A stretch of 64,000 bases of DNA from Nemophila menziesii (taxonomy: Eukaryota; Streptophyta; Magnoliopsida; Boraginales; Hydrophyllaceae): assembly GCA_029959085.1 (NCBI GenBank), contig JARWIR010000008.1:3410001-3474000 (forward strand). Direction: 5' to 3'. The translations under genes and the position numbers were made by a program. Under the pieces are notes generated by a model, which saw only the letters and a list, made by a program, of their open reading frames with translations, was not told the DNA's origin and did no database searches. Positions 12,089-21,007 of the stretch are shown here, in pieces (position 1 is the first letter of the stretch; each line of letters starts with the position of its first letter).

Positions 12089-12109
12089 ACGTCTAACTTT
12101 GAAAGACGT
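12089..12109 (+). other. E2 hairpin just after the pol stop
   Basis: ACGTCT pairs perfectly with AGACGT around a 9-base loop, 11 bases after the stop codon. The E1 and E3 counterparts have G-C where this one has T-A at the loop-closing pair, a paired change. Confidence 0.55.
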
Positions 12110-12298
12110 TAAACAAAAGTGCTGTTCGGGAGACAACCCGAAGTTTTTTTTATGTTTTCATATCTTTTACGTTTTTAGTTTAAGTTTATCTTAGTTGTTT
12201 TTAGTTGATAATGCATATTTGAGAAAGGTATTAGTGTTTTTGGTGTGTAGGAATCGGAGAAATCGAGTTAGGGAACGCGAGGAAAATTTTTGGAGCGA

Positions 12299-12690
12299 AG
12301 GAATGCATCCCGCGGACTACCCCACGGACTACCCCATGGTCCGCATGGATGGTCCGCGAGGTCAAAACCTGTACCACGGGTTGCTGCCGCGGGTCTGATC
12401 CAGAAACAAGTAAAAATCCACGGACTACCCTCCGGTACACCGCGCCATGGTCCGCGCCTCAAAAACGCGTGCCACGGGGTGGGTACCACGGGTATTTTGA
12501 CGGAATCCACAACAGAAGCCGCGGGGTACCCTCCGGTACACCGGACCCTAGTCCGCGAGCCAAAAACCCATGCCACGGGGTCCTACCACGGGTTCCATCC
12601 AGTGAGCAAAAATTTTCGAGCTACATATGTCGCGGACTACCCTGCGGTGCACCCCATGGTCCGCAGGGGTAGTCCGCAGCGCCGCCAGAG
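12299..12690 (+). repeat. E2 GC-rich degenerate tandem repeat block
   Basis: Three to four imperfect copies of a module of roughly 110 bases. Each carries CGGACTACCC, CCGGTACACCG, a TGGTCCGC or TAGTCCGC word, TCAAAAAC or CAAAAACC, and GCCACGGGGT followed by TACCACGGGT. GC content is far above the surroundings. It occupies the same place as the blocks in E1 and E3. Confidence 0.7.
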
Positions 12691-13125
12691 GAGAGAGAAA
12701 GTTACGGGATTGAGTTATAAAAGAGGTATTAAGCTTTTAGTTCCGAATTTAATAAACCCAAACCCTCTTTTTCTTCTCCACAACTCTCCTAACTCCATTG
12801 AAGCTCATCAAAACCTTCACCAATCACCAAAACACTACCCAATCATCAAGAAAAACACATCAAATCCTTTCTCCACATCATTACAAGAGAGATTCAAGCT
12901 ACCAATCATCACCAAATTCATTAAATTTGAAGAATCAAAGAGCCTAATTTCACAATTTCATCACACAATTTCTAAAATCCAAGCCTACCCATTACAAATC
13001 ATCCTCACCCACATAGAGATTCATCACCAATTCACCTATCTAAGGCCAAATCAAGCTTGTTCATCCATTAATTCAAGAGTTTATTTCAAGGGTTGCTAAA
13101 GCTTTGAGTTGGGGGTTAATTGAAG

Positions 13126-14322
13126 ATGACTAATAGAACAACAATCTTATCTAACAAGAGGGAGGTGAAGAGTAATAAGGGATTGGATTTAAACAAGAAG
13201 AAATCAATTAACAAGGGTGCTAGTTCTAAATCAAAGGGTAAAGAGAAAGTAAAGAAGAGTGGTAAACCTTTGTATGATCGTAATGGTAAAAAGCTTTATT
13301 ATTATGCAAACGAGAGAACTCAACCTCAACAGGATCTTATACCTATAGAGAAAGTGGATACTTCAAGAGCTTTGAAGATTTCTGCAGAGAAACAATTAAA
13401 AGAACTACCTTTTGCTTACGAGAAAGTATTCAAGGAAGAAGTTGGAGATGGAGAATACAAGAGATTCTTAGAGCTTGGTGAGAAATTGGGTTGGTCTATG
13501 TTCATGGTAAGACGTTCTGAATTATGTCATGAATTAGTTTTGGAGTTCTATCTAGGCCTCTTTAGCCAAGATAGTGATTGTGTTCCGATTAGAGGAAAGT
13601 TAGTTCCTTTCACAGTTGAGGAGATTAGGAACCACTTCAAGTTTAAGAAATTGAAAGGTTTTTGCAAATTTGAGGAAGCAGTTGCTAAACGAAAAATCTT
13701 TGATGAGGAATTACTTTTTGAGCATGTTTTAGACAAGGAGAAAGTGCAATCACATACGGGAGAATTGAAGGCACCTTGGCCTTACAAATATCTCCAAGTA
13801 GATGCTAGAATTTGGCACAATTTCCTTATTCCTAATGTCTTTGGAAACACACGAACTTGGGATGTGACTATGAAGAACGCGCTACTGTTGGACTGTATTT
13901 TGAGAGGAGAAGAAGTTGATGTGGCACAGTTGATCTATGAGGAGGTGATACGATTCTCGGTCTCTCCTAAATCAGTTTATAATGTTAAATTTCCAACTAT
14001 GATCACGTGTCTTGTGCGAAAAGCGAATGTAGTATTGAGTGAAGAAGAGAAACTCGAGTTCAAAGCAAGTTATATTGATAATGCTTGGATCAAAGAAAGT
14101 CTTCGAAGAGCGGGTTCTACTCAAGCCTCGAAGGAAGAAAAGGAGCAAAATTGGCAAGAGAAGATAGAGGAGCGTTTAACGAAATTTGAAGCAGCTCAAA
14201 CTTCTTTAGTCAATGATGTGGCACAAATCAATGCTAATCAAGTGCAAATCATGAAACTCCTTGAGCAATTAACGGAAGGTCCAGCAATTCCAAACTTGGA
14301 TATCAATGATGCGAGGCAATAG
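13126..14322 (+). CDS. E2 ORF2, Athila-type accessory protein resembling the putative plant transposon protein domain (398 aa)
   Basis: Intact frame from ATG 13126 to TAG-terminated 14322. The first residues MTNRTT match the start of the E3 ORF2. A lysine-rich N-terminus (about residues 15-60) is followed by a globular part with ELCHELVLEFYLGLF and PFTVEEIRNHFKF, then PWPYKYLQVDARIWHNFL and IPNVFGNTRTWDVT. This arrangement resembles, from memory, the domain called putative plant transposon protein found in the second ORF of many Athila-type elements. The C-terminus (about residues 340-390) is a likely coiled coil. There is no signal peptide or transmembrane segment, so an envelope role is not supported. 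Function is unknown. It is the only undamaged coding frame of E2. A polypurine-like motif (13104-13117) lies just upstream. Confidence 0.7.
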   Translation: MTNRTTILSNKREVKSNKGLDLNKKKSINKGASSKSKGKEKVKKSGKPLYDRNGKKLYYYANERTQPQQDLIPIEKVDTSRALKISAEKQLKELPFAYEKVFKEEVGDGEYKRFLELGEKLGWSMFMVRRSELCHELVLEFYLGLFSQDSDCVPIRGKLVPFTVEEIRNHFKFKKLKGFCKFEEAVAKRKIFDEELLFEHVLDKEKVQSHTGELKAPWPYKYLQVDARIWHNFLIPNVFGNTRTWDVTMKNALLLDCILRGEEVDVAQLIYEEVIRFSVSPKSVYNVKFPTMITCLVRKANVVLSEEEKLEFKASYIDNAWIKESLRRAGSTQASKEEKEQNWQEKIEERLTKFEAAQTSLVNDVAQINANQVQIMKLLEQLTEGPAIPNLDINDARQ

Positions 14323-14409
14323 CCTCGAGAGTATGTTCTCTTTCTTCCTTACCATTTCTGTAAATATGCCTATCTGCTAATTTTAATTTCTGTTTTTCGA
14401 GTCTTTTTC

Positions 14410-14429
14410 GAGTCGTGGGGACACGGCTC
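14410..14429 (+). other. E2 hairpin downstream of ORF2
   Basis: GAGTCGTG pairs with CACGGCTC (one G-U pair) around loop GGGA, 88 bases after the ORF2 stop and immediately before a polypurine-like motif (14433-14446). The E1 hairpin has a Watson-Crick pair at the wobble position. Confidence 0.55.
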
Positions 14430-15117
14430 ATTTTTGAGTTGGGGGTGTGGGGATTCGTTGTCTCTCATCTCCATTTTTCTGTTTTTTGGGTGAAATTAAA
14501 ATTTTTGATGCATAGGAATTAGATGTAGAGTGTGTTTAATAGCTTGAAAGCATGAGCTCAGTAGATTAATGATAGTAAGTGATATGTTTATGAGCTATGT
14601 ATTTGTATGGTTTGAGTATTTGCAGGAAAACACACGTTGATAGTAAAGAAAAGATTAGTAAGCAATGCGATAGAAAGTATGTTCGATCTCAGAGAACCTT
14701 GAGAAGTGTGTAGGCCGTGAGATCCAAGCTAGTTGAAAAACCATTTGATGAAAGTGCTAAAGGTAAGAAATTTTCTAAATTACATAGTGTAGAAAGTGAT
14801 CAAGGCGGTTCTTTCATATTTTGAAGCCTTTTTATACCTTCTCACCTTGTGATTTTTGATTTAAATGTTATATCCTTCTCAGCCCTTTCTAGCCTTTCTA
14901 AAGCCTTTTATTGAAACACATTAATAGCCATATCCTTTAGATTTTAGGACTTTTCCATATGACCCGCACTCGAATCGCGATGCTTAGACAGTTGTTTTAG
15001 AGCTTGAGTTTGGGGTGGTGGGTCCACCTATGGGAATTGTTATGTTGGGATTTTTGAGCTTATAAATTGTGCTTTGTGCTTTATATTAATGATGTTTCAC
15101 ATATTTTTATTGTAACC

Positions 15118-15301
15118 CTTTGCCGGGGTAATAGTGAATGAAAAAGAAGCTTCGAGCTAATTTTGCCAACAAGGGCATTAAAAGAAAAATATATATATAT
15201 GAAAAAATTAGCGTGATATCTCAACATTAAAAAGAGAGTCATAGCTATAAAAGAAATTGATTTGAAAAGAAAAGAAAATATATATATTCGGACCGGCAAA
15301 G
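15118..15301 (+). other. E2 3' untranslated long-range stem
   Basis: CTTTGCCGG (15118-15126) is the exact reverse complement of CCGGCAAAG (15293-15301). The enclosed 166 bases are AT-rich and contain a smaller hairpin, TGA..TCTC with GAGA..TCA (15215-15242). E1 and E3 have counterparts. Confidence 0.55.
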
Positions 15302-15887
15302 TGAATTTTTATGTGAACATCTTAAGCTTTAATTGGGTTATTGGGGATGCTAAATTTTGCATCAAGGAATTGATTGGGTTGAGTGAGAAACGTTTTATGA
15401 GAGTAACTCAAGCTCTAGGGCGATTCGTTGATGGCTAGTGAGGAGAGAGCCAAAAGCTCACTCCAAATTATCCAAATATACTATCATACCCATCCCTAAG
15501 CCTAAATTACAACCTTAAAGACCTTGTGATTCTTTGTTATGTAATTGAGAAGTGATTGAGCCATTAGAGATTAGTTGAGTGGATCTTTGGATACTAGTAA
15601 GGTTTGATGAACAATCTATAGCTCTCTTGGGGAACTGAGTAAAGTCCCAATCCTTCTTACATTGCGAAACTAATCTGATCTTGAATTCAAGCCGTGTTGA
15701 CTGTGAATATGAGAAGTGTACAGGTATGTAGTTTATGAATATTGTTGCATGAAATTTTCTGAGTTATGTGCTTTAGGTTTATTCTATATATTCTGCTATG
15801 CTTTTTCCCTTGTGTTGAGAATTTTATAAGTGTGTATTTCTAGACTTCCCTATGTTTTTATCTTTTATTGTATCGGGACGATACAAC

Positions 15888-15903
15888 TTTGAGTTGGGGG
15901 TCT
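15888..15903 (+). other. E2 polypurine tract
   Basis: TTTGAGTTGGGGGTCT directly abuts the 3' LTR start at 15904. This is the expected plus-strand primer position. Confidence 0.82.
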
Positions 15904-17446
15904 TGATGTCTCCTCATTTGTGATAGATTTATGTTAAGATGAGACATCATTTTTAGTGTTTTAGAAGTCAATAATGTCGATTTTCTTGAGTTTTAGTGCA
16001 CTTTCCTATTTTGTGTCTTGATTTGTAGAAATAATATTTTTAGAGCATATTGGGTTTAATTGTTTATTTAGTGTGTAGCTTTAAAGATAATTATGGAGAT
16101 TAATTAGAGTCCAAGTCAAAGACAACAACTTATGGAAAGAGATTAGCATGGTAATTGGAGAAAAGGAAATAAAAGCTAAAAAAATGGAAAAGGAAAAGCT
16201 GCCTAAATCTGGGATTCTGCAGATCATGTCCAAAGATATGCGTTTTTACCTAAGAAATAGGCCGACTTTGGAGATTTCCTTCTGAAAGGTCAAGATAATT
16301 CTGTTGCGATTCTTTTGGTATCTTGTGGAGTTCAAACGGACCAATAACGAAGAAGTTATGACCAAAACAACGCAGCAGTGTTTATCTTTATTTCCATACG
16401 AATTTGAGTTGGGCTAGAAGTCCATTACCTTAACTATTCCTCAAGAAAACGAATTAGGTCTTCTAAACACCTATAAATACACCCTTATATCACTTGTAAA
16501 TCATCCTTGCCTCATAGTAATTAGTTCTTAAGGTTTTATTCTTCCAGTTTATTGTAGAGAGCAAGATGATGTCTTTTGTAATTTCTTTTAGTTTATTTCC
16601 TTCTGGTATGAACTAAACCTTCCATAGCTTGGGTTTTGCATCATGTATAAACTATGAATTCTAATTCTTCTATTTAAGTTTCTTTGGGAATTATATGTTT
16701 TAATCTGATATTAGCTACTTACTTTATATTTGCTTATGTGTTTTGATTTAATGTCTTTCCTAGAACTGATCACTTTAGGATTGTTTTAATAGTAGTTAGA
16801 TGGTCACCGTAACTGGGTGTTTAACTATTGAACCACCACATAATGTCTAGTGCCGATTGCAGTTCTGACGAAACATACTTCTAACTAGATAGTCATTAGG
16901 GTTTGTTTTAATCACCATATCACCAATTGATTGTAGTGTGCTGGATAGGGCCTTAGTGGCGTTTGATAACCCTATTTGAGTCCTCATCTTGGTTGTGCCG
17001 TAGCCCCCTTAGTCGCTCTCAAGGTCTAAGATTGGGGAATTTAGAATCCTGACTAAGTATTATCAAGAGCTAATATTCTCCCTTATGAACTAGATTTATA
17101 GATAGAATTAGAAGGATTAGTGCATACTAGCAAAACCTAAGCTATATCTCTCATCTCATCTTCTCAGTTATTTATTTTATTGTCTTTATTTTCCTAGTTT
17201 TAATTTAGTTTAATTCATAAATTCGAAAATCCAAATATTTAGTTTACTGTTTTCTAGTTATTTACTTTTACTCGTTATCTGTTCCTACGCGATTAACACA
17301 CTTAAGTCCCTGAGAACGAACTCTACTTATCATTAAAACTTGCATACGTCCTGTAATACTTGCAGTACTGTGTCTGTCTAGGGTGAGAGTGCATAGTTTT
17401 CCATACTTAATTTGATCTTATTTTTATCACACCCTAGGCGACACCA
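15904..17446 (+). repeat. E2 3' LTR
   Basis: 1543 bases, TGATGTCTCC to GGCGACACCA, followed by the target duplication AACCT. It keeps the 186-base promoter-proximal piece lost from the 5' LTR, including CTATAAATA at 16471-16479. Confidence 0.9.
16471..16479 (+). promoter_or_regulatory. TATA-like box in the E2 3' LTR
   Basis: CTATAAATA, matching in sequence and place the box in the E1 LTR. The E2 5' LTR lacks it, so any transcription from here would run outward into E1 sequence and the flank. Confidence 0.5.
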
Positions 17447-17637
17447 AACCTATTTAACTTTGCATCAAAAATAGTCAAATTCACGCATAAAAGCTCAGAA
17501 AATGCAAATAGTTAAATTCCAAAGGGGAAAAGTGTAATACGATCAAATAAGCCTAAAATTCTATCAAATCAGTCATTAATTCACCTAAAAGGATGTCTCC
17601 AAGGGGTTAAGAATTAGAACAAATAGGGAGACATCAG

Positions 17638-17997
17638 CTAGCTAAAAGAATTCCACACCACATAAAATGTAATAGACCCTTTATATATCTCTTGTCCTTC
17701 GTTATTTACTTGTCTTTATTCTAATCTTTATTTCTTATTTAATTTATATGTATTGCATTCTAACTTGATAAAACAAAAACAAAACAACTATTTGCTTTTA
17801 TCTATCATATTTAAGTTAACAACTCATTTGAGTACACTTTCTAAGAACACCACATAAGAATTAACCTTCTTAGTACGCGTGGAGACGATACTCGGTAAAT
17901 ACTTAGTTTTATAACTTTTCAACAATCGGTACATTTGTGGTAGTTAGCTTTCTTGGGGTGTATATTTGTTATGTTATTTTATCACACCTTGGACGAC
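17638..17997 (+). repeat. Athila-type LTR 3' fragment (plus strand), diverged
   Basis: The end resembles the E2 LTR end in theme: TTATTTTATCACACCTTGGACGACGACA here and TTATCACACCCTAGGCGACACCA there, preceded by similar AT-rich sequence. No internal element follows. The sister copy is at 54261-54620. Confidence 0.45.
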
Positions 17998-18043
17998 GAC
18001 AAATGGGTAAAACTAGTTTTGAGGTTCAACTAAATTTATATTA

Positions 18044-18360
18044 ATGTTATAGGAATAACCCTACTTTATCTTACAATTAAAATTATTTGGCGATGTAGAG
18101 GGATTTTTTTTTGTGTATTTGTAGGGCCCTATGTGGTGGAACCAACGGTCACGTATGAGATATGTGTTCTTTTTATTTTAGTCTCAGAATGACAAGCTAG
18201 AGAAGTTTCTTTAAATTGAGTACCGAGATAGATTCAAGATAGTTGCAGGCGATAATGAAAGGCAATATGATAAAAATTGATTTAATGGGTTACTGAGACA
18301 TTGTGTGGATATTAAGCATAGGAACACGAGGCTCAAGGTTGACGATAAACCACCGAAGAA
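18044..18360. repeat. Recurring ~300-bp module, copy 1
   Basis: Begins near GTTATAGGAATAACCC and contains TGTATTTGTAGGG and TAGTCTCAGAATGACAAG. Related copies start near 22895, 25142, 48989, 54669, 59599 and 61831. No protein family recognised. Four of the copies are followed by an LTR-like block. Confidence 0.6.
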
Positions 18361-19800
18361 GTTGCTCCCCCGCAAGTGTACAGATCACCAAGTAATATAA
18401 TCAGTAAGTAAATCGTCTCCAGATGGACTAGATAATTATAAATTACTATGTTCTAGGCTATACTATGTACGCCTAGTAATAATGCAAGTCATTTTTTCTA
18501 GCACCTCAGTCATCGTGCAAGAGGCGCCTAGCCCGCCTAGGCGCCAATTAATAGCAAAAAATGTTCTCCTACATCCTTTTTTTATTTTTCTTACGATCTA
18601 GAATTTTAGAATTGATATTATAACTCTAATTTAAGTGTTTATACATTTACTATAGTGTTGGTAGATGAATAAATAATTATAATTATCACAATCACTACAT
18701 ATATATTACTAAATATAAAAATTATATAACGGTTTTCAAAACCGCCTAATCCCGCCCATGCCCCGTGTAATCCTTCCTAGATGCTAGGCCCCAAATTAGT
18801 TCTACAACATAGGTTCTAGGTTCGTTTAAACGTTGTTAAAACAAAAGACATAAAAAGTTAATAATTTTTTGTTCCGTTTTATTGTCAAAAAAATTAAGAC
18901 GAATATAAAATGAAACCATGATTAGCTAAAACAAATTAAATCTAAAAGTGTTTTAAGAATAGATAGAGTAACTAGAGAATTGTTAGTAATCTTCACTAGA
19001 CACGATTTGAGTTTTCTTAATTTAAGGACGAATTTCGTATTTAACTACTAATCGGGATTCAACTACCCTCTTAAATCATCTTTGGGTAGATAAGGGGTTT
19101 CCCTTGGCACACTAACGACCTCTACGGAGTGACATTATTAAGTGGTAGGACAAATAGACTATAGTCCCATCGACCATTTGATTAGTTAAGATCTCTCGGT
19201 TCACTAACACATATCAAACGAAAATAAATTATGCTCCGAACAATGGTTAGGTTTCTATACTAACCTACTAATTGATCAGAGAAATAGGCTCACACAATTA
19301 ACAAATTCATATTCAATGGAAATAACACAAACCCATTTAAATTTAAAATCTCAAATCTCAAATCAATAGAAAATCATAAAATCATTATGTAGGGTTCACA
19401 CCCTTATGATTCTCAAGTATTAGGAAGTTTGATCATCATGGAGAATAGAAAAATCAAAGCAATTAATGTCATGACTAAAGAAAGAACTAAAAAGAAAGAA
19501 GAATTACATTAATTAAGGAAATAAACGGTGTTGTTCTTGAACTCCATCTCTCTTTCCCTTACTCTCCACGTTTCTTACTCTTGAATATGATGATTGACAT
19601 ATTTTGATGGCCGAAATAAGTATGTAGGATCTGAAAAACGTTTTAAATCATTTGGGCCAACTTAAGTGAGTCAAAAGTGGCATAGTGAACTTTTCTTACA
19701 TCTTTGAGTCTTTTCAGAAAACTGGCATTACATTTGCCTCTTAACTCGAGGTTGGACTCCCTTTTTACCATGTGCACTAGACTTCTAAAGATATTTTATG
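18361..19800 (-). repeat. Athila-type LTR fragment (minus strand), truncated by MAPK sequence
   Basis: Contains CCCGCAAGTGTACAGATCACC followed by CAAGTAATAT, as in the E1 LTR end, and GTTCACACCCTTATGATTCTCAAG, similar to the E1 LTR interior near 6650. It stops where MAPK-like sequence begins at about 19810. The complete relative is at 23190-25019. A small GC-palindromic insertion splits it. Confidence 0.6.
18458..18811. mobile_element. Small non-coding insertion with GC palindrome (MITE-like)
   Basis: About 354 bases in the LTR fragment, flanked by TGTTCTAGG and GGTTCTAGG, a possible 9-bp target duplication with one mismatch. Near one end GGCGCCTAG and CTAGGCGCC form a perfect inverted repeat with a 5-base spacer (18523-18545); a related GCCTAG/CTAGGC word lies near the other end. 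A 9-bp duplication would fit Mutator-like elements, but the terminal repeats are weak. Copies of the same sequence lie in the other three LTR blocks. Confidence 0.35.
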
Positions 19801-19809
19801 TGTAAATAT

Positions 19810-20279
19810 CACGAGCTAGCTTTTCGTTAATGCGAAATAACTGCGAAATGAAAATTTGGGCCTTTGGATTTTCAAGAACAAGATGTGAAACGAAGAGTTT
19901 ATGACCGAATATTCTAAAGCTAAAGAGTTCATAAGAGGAGTTTAATTTTCTCATATATACCTGGAATGATCCAATTGCAATAGTTTTTTTGCAACGTATG
20001 CTCACATTCGATCCAACTAAGAGAATTACGGTCACAGAAGCTCTTTGTCATCCCTACATGTCATAATTTCTTGATCATTGGAATTCCAATGTTTCTCAAT
20101 ATCTTTTGGATCATAATATTGGAGCGAATATGAGTGATGCTTTACTTAGGAAAATTATGCTGAAAAATATTAGTTACTACCATCCCGAAGCACCTTTTTG
20201 GAATTCACCTATGAAGAAAGAAGCTGTGATCCATCAAAAGGTGTATAAAAGATCAATGGTGCTAGAATCTTCAAGCTAA
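19810..20279 (+). pseudogene. MAPK 3' remnant, copy in P1
   Basis: Starts abruptly after LTR sequence, near the DFG region of the kinase, with frameshifts. From 19995 it reads as the C-lobe motif [20 protein letters not shown], typical of MAP kinases. A C-terminal stretch YYHPEAPFWNSPMKKEAV ends at a stop near 20278. The ATP-binding lobe and the HRD loop are missing here. The fullest relative is 34631-35698. Confidence 0.7.
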
Positions 20280-20824
20280 AAGAAATGTTTTAGCCTTTTG
20301 AAAGAGCATGTTTTTGCATAATTTGTGTGATAATGATGTAAAGTTTTATTTTTGAGATTCTATTACACAATGTTGAACTCGTTATACTTTTGAATCTGGT
20401 CATACTCGTTATATTTAACATATGGACATTTTTTCCTTTTTTGTTATTATTTAGTTTTGTTTTCCTTCTTATTTATAAATTTTGGTTATAATGTCCTAAA
20501 AGAAGATAAGATGACACAATGAAAACATTGTTAACTAAAACTGAGAATACCGAATTTCCATCTCTCTATTAACTCCTCATTTAATATAAGAAATAAATTT
20601 GACCAAAAAAAATACCAAAAAATATTAGCTACAAAAAAATTACAAGTTCAACCGTTGGAATAATCTATGGTAGAATATTCCTCAATAGAAATGCTAAAGT
20701 TCCACAATAACGAATATCAAGAACATGACTAATTTACAAAAACGATGGTGAATTGTACTTACATTTTACACCATCTCCTTGACTTAGTTTATTGTTAAGT
20801 CACATATCTGTCATTTGTAAACGA

Positions 20825-21007
20825 TCATTCTATGAAATTATAGGTCACATCATTTGGAGGGAAACCATATATCTTCATATTTGAAAGCCACACTCTTGCA
20901 TCTTCTAATAAGCCTTTGCAACAAAGTCCACCTATCATGATATTAGGCTGCAAACCTTCGGACGATAAGTTTAAAGTTGAAGTGAAATTGTCTAACCTTT
21001 GATATAA
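20825..21007 (-). pseudogene. PPR repeat fragment, copy in P1
   Basis: Reads as part of two pentatricopeptide repeats: SEGLQPN, IMIGGLCCKGLLEDA and YGFPPNDVTYNFIE, ending at a stop. The usual VVTYN between GLQPN and IMIGG is absent, a small internal deletion shared with 57449-57631. PPR proteins of this type bind organelle RNA; this piece is too short to act. Confidence 0.7.

Larger units (their letters stand above)
7504..17446 (+). mobile_element. E2: Athila-like LTR retrotransposon, non-autonomous, nested in E1
   Basis: Complete from LTR to LTR: 5' LTR 7504-9103, primer site 9110-9127, gag-protease-tail 9266-12078, GC-rich block about 12299-12690, ORF2 13126-14322, 3' untranslated region, polypurine tract 15888-15903, 3' LTR 15904-17446. 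Both LTRs start TGATGTCTCC and end GGCGACACCA, and the target duplication is AACCT. Apart from two rearrangements in the 5' LTR, the LTRs differ only by scattered single bases, so the insertion is fairly young and younger than E1. Reverse transcriptase, RNase H and the integrase core are absent. Confidence 0.92.
1..17637 (-). mobile_element. E1: Athila-like LTR retrotransposon (Ty3/gypsy), 3' LTR cut by window edge, interrupted by E2
   Basis: Read on the minus strand, the element runs from its 5' LTR (starting at 17637) through the primer site (5884-5866), a gag-protease-tail region (5738-2892), a GC-rich block, a small ORF2 (1966-1532), a long 3' untranslated region and a polypurine tract (about 80-65) to the start of the 3' LTR (64-1). 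The first 64 bases of both LTRs can be compared directly and differ at only two positions, both starting TGATGTCTCC. The tRNA-Asp primer site and gag/protease type are those of the Athila lineage. No reverse transcriptase or integrase core is present. E2 is inserted in the 5' LTR. The right flank (from 17638) matches 54261 onward, which lacks E1 at that point. The left target duplication lies outside the window. Confidence 0.88.
5891..17637 (-). repeat. E1 5' LTR, split by E2 (parts 5891-7503 and 17452-17637)
   Basis: On the minus strand the LTR starts TGATGTCTCC at 17637, is interrupted by E2, and ends at 5891 (..GACACCA, written TGGTGTCTCC on the plus strand) before the primer site. The joined length is about 1.8 kb. 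A TATA-like CTATAAATA lies at 6922-6914 on the minus strand, the likely promoter. The region 6290-6480 has GC-containing repeats of CCCGTCAGG type. Confidence 0.85.

Noticed and set aside
13126..14322. ORF2 of E2 as a retroviral envelope gene
   Set aside because: No signal peptide, transmembrane segment or glycosylation-rich ectodomain is visible; the similarity is to the plant transposon protein domain.
19796..20035. Minus-strand frames MTVILL.../MRKLNSS... repeated four times in the window
   Set aside because: They are antisense readings of the MAPK remnants, whose plus-strand motifs (HRDLKP, MLTFDP) are specific.
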